Positions 51,675 through 59,955 of a DNA stretch of 64,000 nucleotides are shown here, piece after piece (the stretch's first letter is position 1; each line of letters opens with the position of its first letter). The stretch is from Niveispirillum sp943371025 (GTDB taxonomy: Bacteria; Pseudomonadota; Alphaproteobacteria; Azospirillales; Azospirillaceae). The position numbers were made by a program, and so were the translations under genes. The stretch lies in assembly GCA_943371025.1 (NCBI GenBank), contig CALRTC020000008.1, forward strand, positions 62,001 to 126,000, in the 5' to 3' direction. A model generated the notes under the pieces. It saw only the letters and a program-made list of their open reading frames with translations, was not told where the DNA came from and made no database searches.

Positions 51675-52685
51675 TCACTCCCCGTCCCGCACCTTTCGCC
51701 ATTTCACGACGTTGCGGTTATGCTCCTCCAGCGTTTCCGCGAAGGCGTGGCCGCCCGTGCCGTCGGCGACAAAGTACAGGTACTTGTGCGTTTCCGGCTT
51801 CAGCACGGCCTGCAAGGACAGCAGGCCCGGATTGGCGATGGGGGCGGGGGGCAGGCCCGGCACGAGATAGGTGTTATAGGGGCTGTCCAGCTTCCAGTCG
51901 GCGCGGGTCAGGTCGCGGTCGATCTGCCCGCGCTTGTCCGACAGGGCATAGATGATGGTCGGGTCGGATTGCAGCTTCATGCCGGCGCGCAGCCGGTTGA
52001 TGAAGACGCCGGCCACGCGCGGGCGTTCGGCCGCGATGCCTGTCTCCTTCTCCACGATGGAGGCCAGAATCGCCGCCTCCTGCGGGGATTTCAGCGGCAG
52101 GTCGGGGGCGCGTTCGGCCCAAAGCCTGTCCAGCGCGCGGGCCATGTCGGCGGACATGCGGGCCAGAATGTCGGCGCGGGCATCATCGCGCAGGAACTGG
52201 TACGTCTCCGGCAGCAGACTGCCCTCGGGCGGTGGCACGGCGACATCGCCGGACAGAGCCGTTTCTGATCGCAGCCGTTCCACAATCTGCCAACTGGTCA
52301 GCCCTTCCGGCACCGTGACCCGGTGGACGACGACCTTGCCGCTGATGATCAGGTCCAAGGCACCCTTGATGCTGATCCCCGCCGGGAATTGATATTCACC
52401 AGCCCGCAGCCGGGCGCCGTCGCCGCGCAGGCGGCTGGACAGCAGGACATCCCAGGGATGGCCCACCACGCCGTCCTCGGCCAGCTTCTGGGCAATGACC
52501 TGCACGCCGCTGCCGCGCGGAATGACGATGACCGTCTCCGCCGCCAGCGGCCCCGGCCCGATATAGCGCTGCCATGCCGCCCAGGCGCCCCCGGCGCCCG
52601 CCGCGGCCAGGACCAAAAACGACGCCGCCGTCGGCAGAAGCCAACGGCGGCGCTTTTTGGTCTCTTTTCCGTTCGTCCCGCTCAC
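51675..52685 (-). CDS. mltG: Endolytic murein transglycosylase MltG
   Basis: A 336-residue inner-membrane enzyme that cleaves nascent glycan strands and ends their polymerisation. One N-terminal helix (TAASFLVLAAAGAGGAWAA) is followed by a LysM-like region and the YceG catalytic core with the glutamate in ILASIVEKETG. The C-terminal half shows QSDPTIIYAL and SPYNTYLVPGLPPAPIANPG. It starts with GTG 52685, 8 bp after the fabF stop, and is last in the fab operon. Confidence 0.93.
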   Translation of the reverse strand: MSGTNGKETKKRRRWLLPTAASFLVLAAAGAGGAWAAWQRYIGPGPLAAETVIVIPRGSGVQVIAQKLAEDGVVGHPWDVLLSSRLRGDGARLRAGEYQFPAGISIKGALDLIISGKVVVHRVTVPEGLTSWQIVERLRSETALSGDVAVPPPEGSLLPETYQFLRDDARADILARMSADMARALDRLWAERAPDLPLKSPQEAAILASIVEKETGIAAERPRVAGVFINRLRAGMKLQSDPTIIYALSDKRGQIDRDLTRADWKLDSPYNTYLVPGLPPAPIANPGLLSLQAVLKPETHKYLYFVADGTGGHAFAETLEEHNRNVVKWRKVRDGE

Positions 52686-52693
52686 GCCGGTGA

Positions 52694-53959
52694 TCAGGAG
52701 AAGGCCTTGAACACCAGGGAGGCGTTGGTGCCGCCAAAGCCGAAGCTGTTGGACAGGGCGGCGCGCACGCGGCGCTCCTTGGCCACCTTCGGCACCAGGT
52801 CGGCGCCCTCCGTGCCCTCGTCCGGATTTTCCAGGTTCAGGGTCGGCGGCACGATCTGGTCGCGGATGGACAGGACCGAATAGATGGCTTCCACGGCACC
52901 GGCGGCCCCCAGCAGGTGACCGATGGCCGACTTGGTCGACGACATGGAGGCGCCGGCCAGATCATTGCCGAACAGGCGCTTGACGGCACCCAGTTCGATC
53001 AGGTCGCCCACGGGCGTGCTGGTGCCATGCGCGTTGATGTAATCCACATCTTCGGGATTCATGCCGGCGCGCTTCATCGCCATGCGCATGGACCGGAAGC
53101 CGCCATTGCCGTCTTCGGCCGGCGAGGTGATGTGATGGGCGTCACCCGACAGGCCATAGCCGACGACTTCGGCATAGATGTGGGCGCCACGGCGCTTGGC
53201 GTGCTCCAGCTCCTCCAGAACCACGACGCCGGCGCCCTCGCCCATGACGAACCCGTCGCGGGCCTTGTCATAGGGGCGGCTGCCCTTTTCGGGCGCGTCG
53301 TTGAAGGCGGTGGACAGGGTACGGGCGGCGGCAAAGCCGGCGATGCCCAGGCGGGAGCAGGCGCCCTCCGCGCCACCGGCAACCATCACGTCGGCATCGT
53401 CCAGCGCGATCATGCGCGCGGCGTCGCCGATGGAATGGGCGCCCGTGGAACAGGCCGTAACCACGGCATGGTTCGGGCCCTTGTAGCCATGGTTGATGGA
53501 GATATGGCCCGATGCCAGATTGATCAGACAGGACGGGATGAAGAAGGGCGAGACACGGCGCGGACCTTTTTCGGCCAGGATCAGCGACGTCTCATAGATG
53601 CCGGGCAGGCCACCGATGCCGGAGCCGACGGTAACGCCCGTGCGCTCGAACTCTTCGTCGTTGGAGGGCTTCCAGCCGCTGTCCTTGATGGCTTCATCTG
53701 CCGCCGCGATGGCGAACATGATGAAATCATCCATCTTCTTCTGTTCCTTGGGCGGAATGAAGAGATCCAGGTTCAGCGTGCCTTCGCTGCCGTCACCGCG
53801 CGGCACCTGGCCGGCGATCTTGCAGGGAAGATCGGAAACATCAAAGCCCTGGATCGTGCGGATGCCCGACTGGCTTTTGATCAGACGGTCCCAGTTGGTT
53901 TGCACCCCAACCCCGAGCGGAGTCACGAGACCCATTCCGGTGATGACGACGCGGCGCAT
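52694..53959 (-). CDS. fabF: 3-oxoacyl-ACP synthase II
   Basis: A 421-residue condensing enzyme for fatty-acid elongation. The catalytic triad is Cys in VVTACSTGAHSIG, His in INAHGTSTPVGD, and His in KSAIGHLLGAAG. It lies downstream of acpP in the order fabD-fabG-acpP-fabF-mltG, typical of proteobacteria. Confidence 0.96.
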   Translation of the reverse strand: MRRVVITGMGLVTPLGVGVQTNWDRLIKSQSGIRTIQGFDVSDLPCKIAGQVPRGDGSEGTLNLDLFIPPKEQKKMDDFIMFAIAAADEAIKDSGWKPSNDEEFERTGVTVGSGIGGLPGIYETSLILAEKGPRRVSPFFIPSCLINLASGHISINHGYKGPNHAVVTACSTGAHSIGDAARMIALDDADVMVAGGAEGACSRLGIAGFAAARTLSTAFNDAPEKGSRPYDKARDGFVMGEGAGVVVLEELEHAKRRGAHIYAEVVGYGLSGDAHHITSPAEDGNGGFRSMRMAMKRAGMNPEDVDYINAHGTSTPVGDLIELGAVKRLFGNDLAGASMSSTKSAIGHLLGAAGAVEAIYSVLSIRDQIVPPTLNLENPDEGTEGADLVPKVAKERRVRAALSNSFGFGGTNASLVFKAFS

Positions 53960-54099
53960 GTATCCGACCTGCGAAAGTGATGACGAAGAGGGGGACAGCC
54001 ATGGCCGTCCCGGAAATCAGATAGTGACGATGGGCGGCCTTGGCCAGGACCGGGAACAGCCGAATGCCGTTCCCGGTTCCGTCCCACCTTTGACGGTTA

Positions 54100-54333
54100 T
54101 CAGCTCTTGGAGCTGATGAAGTCGATGGCGTCCTTGACGGTCAGGATCTTTTCGGCAGCGTCGTCCGGGATCTCGATGCCGAACTCTTCCTCAAACGCCA
54201 TGACCAGCTCGACCGTGTCCAGGCTGTCGGCGCCCAGATCGTCGATGAAGGACGCGGTGTCGGTCACCTTCGCCTCTTCCACGCCCAGGTGCTCGATGAC
54301 GATCTTCTTCACGCGTTCAGCAACATCGCTCAT
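54100..54333 (-). CDS. acpP: Acyl carrier protein
   Basis: A 77-residue acidic carrier. The phosphopantetheine attachment serine is in DLGADSLDTVELVMAFEEEF. It carries growing acyl chains for the neighbouring Fab enzymes and is activated by AcpS (gene at 38108). The leader contains a CCGGCC/GGCCGG hairpin near 54370-54383. Confidence 0.97.
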   Translation of the reverse strand: MSDVAERVKKIVIEHLGVEEAKVTDTASFIDDLGADSLDTVELVMAFEEEFGIEIPDDAAEKILTVKDAIDFISSKS

Positions 54334-54507
54334 TTATTTGACCTTTCAGGATCTTCCGGTGGGTCCGGCCGGAGGCCGGTAGTTAAGGGTCGTCGCGGGG
54401 TTCGGAACAAGCGCAATCCTTGGCCCGGCCCGCGCCGCCGGTCAGGAAAGAGCCGTCACTTAACATGAACGGCGGCCCCTGACCAGCATTCGCAGCATCC
54501 GAGAACG

Positions 54508-54534
54508 GGGTGAGGCGACCGAAGCCCCTCACCC
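54508..54534 (-). terminator. Hairpin between fabG and acpP
   Basis: An 8-bp stem (54508-54515 with 54527-54534) lies just after the fabG stop. No T-run follows, so it may be a partial terminator or processing site separating the highly expressed acpP message. Confidence 0.45.
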
Positions 54535-54540
54535 GCCTTC

Positions 54541-55281
54541 TCAGATCATGGCCATGCCGCCATTCACATGCAATGTCTGGCCCGTGACATAGGCAGCCTC
54601 GTTGGAGGCCAGATATAGCACGGCGGCGGCGATATCGTCGGGCGTGCCCAGGCGACCGGCCGGGATGCGGCTGTTCATGGCTTCCTTCTGGGCATCGTTC
54701 AGCACGTCGGTCATGGCCGTGGCGATCATGCCGGGCGCCACCGTATTGACGGTGATGCCGCGCGTCGCCACTTCCTGGGCCAGCGCCTTGGACATGCCGA
54801 TCATGCCGGCCTTGCTGGCCGCGTAGTTCACCTGGCCGGGATTGCCGGTGACGCCGACGACGGAGGTGATGCCGATGATGCGGCCCCAGCGGCGCTTCAT
54901 CATGCCCTTCACGGCGGCGCGGGCCAAGCGGAAACCGGCCGTCAGATTGACATTGATGACACTGTCCCAGTCATCATCCTTCATGCGCAGGATCAGGGTG
55001 TCTCGCGTCAGCCCGGCATTGTTGACCAGGATGTCGACGCCGCCGCCCAGGGCCGTCTCGGCCTTCTTGAACAGGTCTTCCACCTGTGCGGGGTCCGACA
55101 GGTTGGCGGGCACGACGACGGCGCCCTCGCCCAGCTCGGCGGCCAGCGCTTCCAGCGCCTCCACCTTGGTGCCGTGCAGGGCGACCTTGGCGCCCCTGGC
55201 GTGCAGCGCGCGGGCGATGGCAGCACCAATGCCGCCCGATGCACCCGTGACCAGGGCGGTCTTGCCGGTCAGGTCGAACAT
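54541..55281 (-). CDS. fabG: 3-oxoacyl-ACP reductase
   Basis: A 246-residue NADPH-dependent SDR enzyme. The cofactor motif is TGASGGIGAAIA, with NNAG conserved. The catalytic serine lies in ITSVVGVTGNPGQ and the YxxxK pair in VNYAASKAGMIG. GGAGGG precedes ATG 55281. It is second in the operon, 52 bp behind fabD. Confidence 0.96.
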   Translation of the reverse strand: MFDLTGKTALVTGASGGIGAAIARALHARGAKVALHGTKVEALEALAAELGEGAVVVPANLSDPAQVEDLFKKAETALGGGVDILVNNAGLTRDTLILRMKDDDWDSVINVNLTAGFRLARAAVKGMMKRRWGRIIGITSVVGVTGNPGQVNYAASKAGMIGMSKALAQEVATRGITVNTVAPGMIATAMTDVLNDAQKEAMNSRIPAGRLGTPDDIAAAVLYLASNEAAYVTGQTLHVNGGMAMI

Positions 55282-55333
55282 GGGAAATCCCTCCGATAGC
55301 AAGGCGGTGCCGCAGCCCCACCCCATAACCACG

Positions 55334-56269
55334 TCATCCGGCGATGAAACCATCGATATCGGCCGGCAGCCCGACAGAGCTGGCGACCAGTTCCTTGTCA
55401 ATGCGCTTGGCCAGACCGGCCAGCACCTTGCCGGCGCCCAGCTCGATCAGCTCGGACACGCCCTGTTCCTTCATGAACAGCACGCTCTCACGCCAGCGCA
55501 CGGTCCCCGTCACCTGCTCCACCAGCAGGCGGCGGATGGTCTCCGGGTCGGTCACGGCCGACGCCGTGACATTGGCGACCAGCGGGGCGACCGGCGACTG
55601 GATGGCCGTGCCGGCCAGCGCCTCTTTCATGGCATCGGCGGCGGGCTGCATCAGCGGGCAATGGAAGGGGGCGGACACGGGCAGCAGCATGGCGCGCTTG
55701 AACCCCCGCTCGGCCGCGATCTTGATGGCCCGCTCCACGGCCGATTTGTGGCCCGACACCACCACCTGACCCGGCGCATTGTCATTGGCGGCCGTGCAGA
55801 CCTCGCCCTGGGCCGCTTCGGCCGCGATCTCGCGCGCGGCGTCCAGATCGGCGCCCAGGATGGCAGCCATGGCGCCGACACCGACCGGCACCGCCTTCTG
55901 CATCGACTGGCCGCGCAGCTTCAGCAGGCGGGCCGTGTCGGCCAGGCTGATGGCACCCGCGGCGCACAGGGCCGAATATTCACCCAGGGAGTGGCCGGCG
56001 ACAAAGGCGGCCTTGGACAGGTCCAGCCCCTTTTCGGCGGCCAGCACGCGGGTCACGGCCACGGACACGGCCATCAGGGCCGGCTGGGCATTCTCGGTCA
56101 GGGTCAGTTCGTCGCCCGGCCCTTCGAACATCAGCGCGCTGAGCTTCTGGCCCAGGGCGGCATCCACTTCGGCAAACGTTTCACGCGCGATGGCGAACCG
56201 CTCGGCCAGTTCGCGGCCCATGCCGACGGCCTGACTGCCCTGGCCGGGAAAGACGAAAGCGCGGGTCAT
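55334..56269 (-). CDS. fabD: Malonyl-CoA:ACP transacylase
   Basis: A 311-residue enzyme that loads malonate onto ACP. The nucleophile is in AGHSLGEYSALCAAG, the N-terminal FPGQGSQAVGMG is conserved, and the histidine is in PVSAPFHCPLM. The start is ATG 56269 with AGGTGA upstream. It heads the leftward fatty-acid operon. Confidence 0.96.
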   Translation of the reverse strand: MTRAFVFPGQGSQAVGMGRELAERFAIARETFAEVDAALGQKLSALMFEGPGDELTLTENAQPALMAVSVAVTRVLAAEKGLDLSKAAFVAGHSLGEYSALCAAGAISLADTARLLKLRGQSMQKAVPVGVGAMAAILGADLDAAREIAAEAAQGEVCTAANDNAPGQVVVSGHKSAVERAIKIAAERGFKRAMLLPVSAPFHCPLMQPAADAMKEALAGTAIQSPVAPLVANVTASAVTDPETIRRLLVEQVTGTVRWRESVLFMKEQGVSELIELGAGKVLAGLAKRIDKELVASSVGLPADIDGFIAG

Positions 56270-56571
56270 GAAGGTCACCTGCAATAAATCCAGTGCGGCC
56301 TTGATACAGCGGCGTGTGGCCCTGTCAAGCCGCAGTGCCCCGCTCAACAGCACCGACACCTTGTTACGATTACGGAAGGGACCGCTAAGTTGATGGAAAT
56401 ACTGGCCGGGAACGCCCGGCTGGCGCAGGATGACGGATGATCGACGCGCCGGGCGCATGGGCGCCATTCGCTCCATCCTTAACCGGAAGGTAAGATATCG
56501 GATCGAATCTCAATATATCCGCCAGATATGACGTCCACCAGCCCTCGTTCCCCCAAGCATCGTGATGCAGC

Positions 56572-57378
56572 ATGGCCGCCCCGGGTCCTAAGCCATTTCG
56601 GATATCCGCCGTCCGGTGGGCCGCCGGCCTGCTGCTGGGGCTTGTGCTGACCCTGGCCCATCCCGGTCGGGCAAGTGACATCGAAGACAGCTTCGGGCAG
56701 AGCGGACAGCCGGAGGTGACCTTGGCCGTGCCCGTGATCCCCACTATCGTGGATGGATCGGGACGGCTGCTGCCGGCCATGCGCCTGTGGTTCTCCTACG
56801 TGGCGGACAAGGCCTCCATCCACCTGCGGATTCAGCCTGCGAATTTCGACCGGCGCACGGCCGATATGGCGCGCAGCATCGACCATTGCGTCCTGGGTTA
56901 TGCCCGCCTTCCGTCCCGGGAAACGAAGGCGCGCTGGCTTTCGCTCGTGCGGCGCGATCGCATGGTGTTCATCGCACGCCAGGACGACCCGTTTCAGGGC
57001 GCCCTGCCCGACCTGCTGAAGATCGCACCGGGCCAGGTGGCGGCCCCCAGCGGCGTCTATCGCGAGACGCTGGCCGGGCACGGGGCCGATTATGTGGCCG
57101 TGGATGACCAGCGTTCGCTGGCGCGGATGGTGGATGCGGGCCGGGTCCGGTTCGGCATGGTGATCGCCGGCACGCTGAACGCCCCGGAAGTGCAGACGAT
57201 GCGGCTGCGCATCGTGGCGGAAATGCCACCGCTTGAATTCTGGTTTGCCTGCAGTCCCGACATGCCGGACAGCCTGGCCCAGCCGTTACAGCGGGCCCTG
57301 CTGTCGCCTTCTTCCGAGGCCCTGCGCCGCACCGCCATGAACGACGTGCCCATTGAAGCGGCGACCCCGACGCAGTGA
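56572..57378 (+). CDS. Exported solute-binding-like protein, first of a tandem pair
   Basis: A 268-residue protein with a signal peptide (AAGLLLGLVLTLAHPGRAS). The mature part reads like a family 3 periplasmic binding fold (DHCVLGYARLPSRETKARW, DRMVFIARQDDPFQG, VAVDDQRSLARMVDAGRVRFGMV). It has no ABC transporter neighbours. Its closest relative in the window is the next gene. It may bind an amino acid or cell-wall fragment, or act as a sensory input protein. The Shine-Dalgarno is weak. Confidence 0.75.
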   Translation: MAAPGPKPFRISAVRWAAGLLLGLVLTLAHPGRASDIEDSFGQSGQPEVTLAVPVIPTIVDGSGRLLPAMRLWFSYVADKASIHLRIQPANFDRRTADMARSIDHCVLGYARLPSRETKARWLSLVRRDRMVFIARQDDPFQGALPDLLKIAPGQVAAPSGVYRETLAGHGADYVAVDDQRSLARMVDAGRVRFGMVIAGTLNAPEVQTMRLRIVAEMPPLEFWFACSPDMPDSLAQPLQRALLSPSSEALRRTAMNDVPIEAATPTQ

Positions 57379-57477
57379 CCGATCCGGCTATCCCATACCT
57401 CTGGTCTATTTACCGGCGGTCAAATTCGCGCATCATCCAAGGCAACAGTTCCCGTATCCCGCTTGCAAGGGCCATCG

Positions 57478-58260
57478 ATGAAGCGTCGCCCGCTGTTTTC
57501 CTGCCCGTCCCGCCTGATGCTGGCTGTCGCGCTGGCTCTGGCCGGCATGCCGGTATCTGCACGGGAACTGGGCTGGTTCGGGGACAGGGACGCGCCGGTC
57601 GTCACCCTGCTGATGTCCCAATCCCCGACGATCATCGATCCACAGGGCGAATTGCAGCCAGGCTTCCAGCACTGGCTGGGCCTGATGGCCGAACGCGGAC
57701 ATTTGCGCATCCGGGCCCGGGCCACCCCCACCGACCAGCCGCTGGAAATGGTCCTGCAGCAGACCGACACCTGCTCCATCGGCTATGCCCGTCTACCCGT
57801 ACGCGAGGGGCAGGTGCGCTGGCTGCTGGAAATGCTGCGGGACCGGATGGTGTTCATCGCCCGCAGCCAGGATCCTTTCCAGGGGAACCTGCCCGATTTC
57901 CTGCGCATCGCGGGCGGGCAACTGGGGGCGCCGCGCGGCATCTATCAGACAGTCCTGGAAGGGCGCGGCATCGACCATGTCACCGTGGACGATCAGCGCG
58001 CCCTGGCGCGGATGGTGGAAACGGGGCAGTTGCGCTTTGGCATGCTGATCGGCAGTGCGCTGGACACGCCGGACCTGAAGGATATGGATATCCGCGTCGT
58101 GGCGGAACTGCCGCCTCAGGGCTACTGGTTCGCCTGCTCTCTGACCATGCCGGATGCGACCGTGGCCCGCCTGACCGCGGCCCTGGCCCTGCCGGACGTG
58201 GACCGGGCGCGGCGGGCGGCCATCCGCGGCACGCCGGAGCCCCTCGCCCAGATCGACTGA
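57478..58260 (+). CDS. Exported solute-binding-like protein, second of a tandem pair
   Basis: A 260-residue paralogue of the preceding gene: signal peptide LMLAVALALAGMPVSA, then CSIGYARLPVREGQVRW, DRMVFIARSQDPFQGNLPDF, VTVDDQRALARMVETGQLRF. AAGGG precedes ATG 57478; a TTG 15 bases earlier is less likely. The two proteins probably arose by tandem duplication and have since diverged well beyond simple copies. Ligand unknown. Confidence 0.75.
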   Translation: MKRRPLFSCPSRLMLAVALALAGMPVSARELGWFGDRDAPVVTLLMSQSPTIIDPQGELQPGFQHWLGLMAERGHLRIRARATPTDQPLEMVLQQTDTCSIGYARLPVREGQVRWLLEMLRDRMVFIARSQDPFQGNLPDFLRIAGGQLGAPRGIYQTVLEGRGIDHVTVDDQRALARMVETGQLRFGMLIGSALDTPDLKDMDIRVVAELPPQGYWFACSLTMPDATVARLTAALALPDVDRARRAAIRGTPEPLAQID

Positions 58261-58334
58261 CCGGACGGGTGCCGGCGGCGCTCCCCATGCGGCCCCGTCG
58301 CCCCGCCCATGTCGCCTGCGGGGCGCGGCCGGCC

Positions 58335-58362
58335 TTGCGCCCTTGCCGGCTTTCTGTATAGT
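58335..58362 (+). promoter_or_regulatory. Probable sigma-70 promoter of the rpsF operon
   Basis: TTGCGC (58335-58340) and TATAGT (58357-58362) are separated by 16 bases, upstream of the ribosomal-protein genes, predicting transcription from about 58369. Confidence 0.65.
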
Positions 58363-58368
58363 GCGCCC

Positions 58369-58476
58369 CTTCCGAAACCCCGCCGGTGCTCGCCAAGGCA
58401 CCGGCTAGGACCGTGCGGCTGATCTGGAACCCGTTCCGGACACAGCGGCGGACCATCAATAGCCATGGGGAGTTTT
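58369..58476 (+). promoter_or_regulatory. Structured 5' leader of rpsF, candidate S6:S18 leader
   Basis: About 108 bases of untranslated leader carry a perfect 8-bp hairpin (58382-58389 with 58398-58405), followed by GGACCG and a second small hairpin. Position and content fit the ribosomal leader type by which the S6:S18 complex represses its own operon in many bacteria. The consensus was not checked by covariance. Confidence 0.45.
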
Positions 58477-58944
58477 ATGGCACTGTATGAAACCATCCTG
58501 ATTTTCCGTCAGGACATCTCCTCGGCTCAGGTTGAAACCCTGACCGAGACCTTCAGCACCATCCTGAAGGACCAGGGCGGCTCCGTCGTCAAGACCGAGC
58601 AGTGGGGTCTGAAGACCCTGACCTACCGGATCAAGAAGAACCGCAAGGGTCATTACGTCTATCTCGGCCTGGACGCCTCCGCGGCGGCCGTTGCCGAAAT
58701 GGAGCGTAACCTGTCGATCAATGAAGACGTGCTGCGCTATATGACCGTCAAGATCGAAAAGATCGACGAGGGCCAGACCGCCATGCTCGCCAACAAGGGC
58801 GAACGTGCGGAACGCGCTCCCCGCGGTGGCTTCGGCGACCGTGGCCCGCGTCGTGAGTTCGGCGATCGTGGTCCGCGCGAGGGCGGCTTCAGCCGCGGCC
58901 CGCGTCGTGACGCCGCCGTTGAAGGTGAAGGAGACCGCGCATGA
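58477..58944 (+). CDS. rpsF: 30S ribosomal protein S6
   Basis: A 155-residue S6: ALYETILIFRQDISSAQVE, NRKGHYVYLGLDASAAAVAE, and INEDVLRYMTVKIEK. The C-terminal 45 residues form an Arg/Gly-rich extension with repeated FGDRGPR units. GGGGAG lies just before ATG 58477. The stop overlaps rpsR by 4 bp. S6 pairs with S18 on the 30S platform. Confidence 0.96.
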   Translation: MALYETILIFRQDISSAQVETLTETFSTILKDQGGSVVKTEQWGLKTLTYRIKKNRKGHYVYLGLDASAAAVAEMERNLSINEDVLRYMTVKIEKIDEGQTAMLANKGERAERAPRGGFGDRGPRREFGDRGPREGGFSRGPRRDAAVEGEGDRA

Positions 58945-59222
58945 CCACCGAACGTCCCCAGGGCGCTCCCACGGGTGGCGCTCCCCGCTCCGGCGGTGGC
59001 CGTCGTCCGTTCTTCCGTCGCCGGAAGACCTGCCCGTTCTCCGGCCCGAACGCGCCGACGATCGACTACAAGGACATCAAGCTGCTGTCCCGGTTCATCT
59101 CCGAACGCGGCAAGATCGTCCCGTCCCGTATCACCGCCGTGTCGGCGAAGAAGCAGCGTGAGCTGGCCCGTGCTATCAAGCGCGCCCGCTTCCTGGCTCT
59201 TCTGCCGTACATTGTGAAGTAA
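58941..59222 (+). CDS. rpsR: 30S ribosomal protein S18
   Basis: A 93-residue S18 with the core RRKTCPFSGPNAPTIDYKD and the ending KKQRELARAIKRARFLALLP. The N-terminal 25 residues are Gly/Pro/Arg-rich. It overlaps rpsF (ATGA) and precedes rplI by 19 bp. Confidence 0.97.
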   Translation: MTTERPQGAPTGGAPRSGGGRRPFFRRRKTCPFSGPNAPTIDYKDIKLLSRFISERGKIVPSRITAVSAKKQRELARAIKRARFLALLPYIVK

Positions 59223-59241
59223 GCGAACCGGGAGAAAAGAC

Positions 59242-59796
59242 ATGGACGTCATTCTGCTGGAACGCGTCGAAAAGTTGGGTCAGCTGGGTCAGGTGGTCAA
59301 GGTGAAGGCGGGCTATGCCCGTAATTACCTGCTGCCGAAGAAGAAGGCCCTGCGCGCCACCAAGGACAACCTGGCCTATTTCGAGGCCCAGAAGGCGCAG
59401 CTGGAAGCTCGCAATCTGGAGCTGAAGAAGGAAGCCGAGGTCGTGGCGACCAAGGTCAACGGCCTGGCCGTTGTCGTGGTCCGTCAGGCCGCCGAATCCG
59501 GCGTGCTGTATGGCTCCGTCACCTCGCGCGACGTGGCTGAGGCGGTCACCACCGCCGGCACCACCATCGCCCGTGCGCAGGTCGCCATCGCCGAGCCGAT
59601 CAAGACCCTGGGCCTGTTCAAGGTCAAGGTCGTCCTGCATCCGGAAGTGTCCGTGGCCGTGACGGTCAACGTGGCACGCTCGGTTGAAGAAGCCGCTGTC
59701 CAGGCCGCCCGTGGCGGCATGGTCGTCGGCCGCGACGACGAGGACGAGGAAGAAGAGGTCGAAGAGACCGAAGCCACCGAGGAAACCGAGGCCTGA
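59242..59796 (+). CDS. rplI: 50S ribosomal protein L9
   Basis: A 184-residue L9: VILLERVEKLGQLGQVVKVK, GYARNYLLPKKKALRATKDN. The C-terminal domain is followed by an acidic tail of about 25 residues (DDEDEEEEVEETEATEETEA) longer than the standard protein. It ends at a strong terminator. Confidence 0.96.
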   Translation: MDVILLERVEKLGQLGQVVKVKAGYARNYLLPKKKALRATKDNLAYFEAQKAQLEARNLELKKEAEVVATKVNGLAVVVVRQAAESGVLYGSVTSRDVAEAVTTAGTTIARAQVAIAEPIKTLGLFKVKVVLHPEVSVAVTVNVARSVEEAAVQAARGGMVVGRDDEDEEEEVEETEATEETEA

Positions 59797-59846
59797 TCGG
59801 CTCCGGTTCCGGATGGCAACATCCGGCGGCTTACTTCCAAGGAACG

Positions 59847-59879
59847 GGGCGTCCCACCGAAAGGCGGGGCGCCCTTTTT
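59847..59879 (+). terminator. Intrinsic terminator of rpsF-rpsR-rplI
   Basis: A 12-bp stem with one G-T pair and one mismatch (59847-59858 with 59863-59874), with a GAAA tetraloop, is followed by TTTTT. Confidence 0.88.
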
Positions 59880-59955
59880 CTTTCGGACAGGTTTGCGCCG
59901 GTCGTCAGCGTGGCTACATTTTCAAGACGTATCAGCGGCTTGGGGGCGTACCGAC

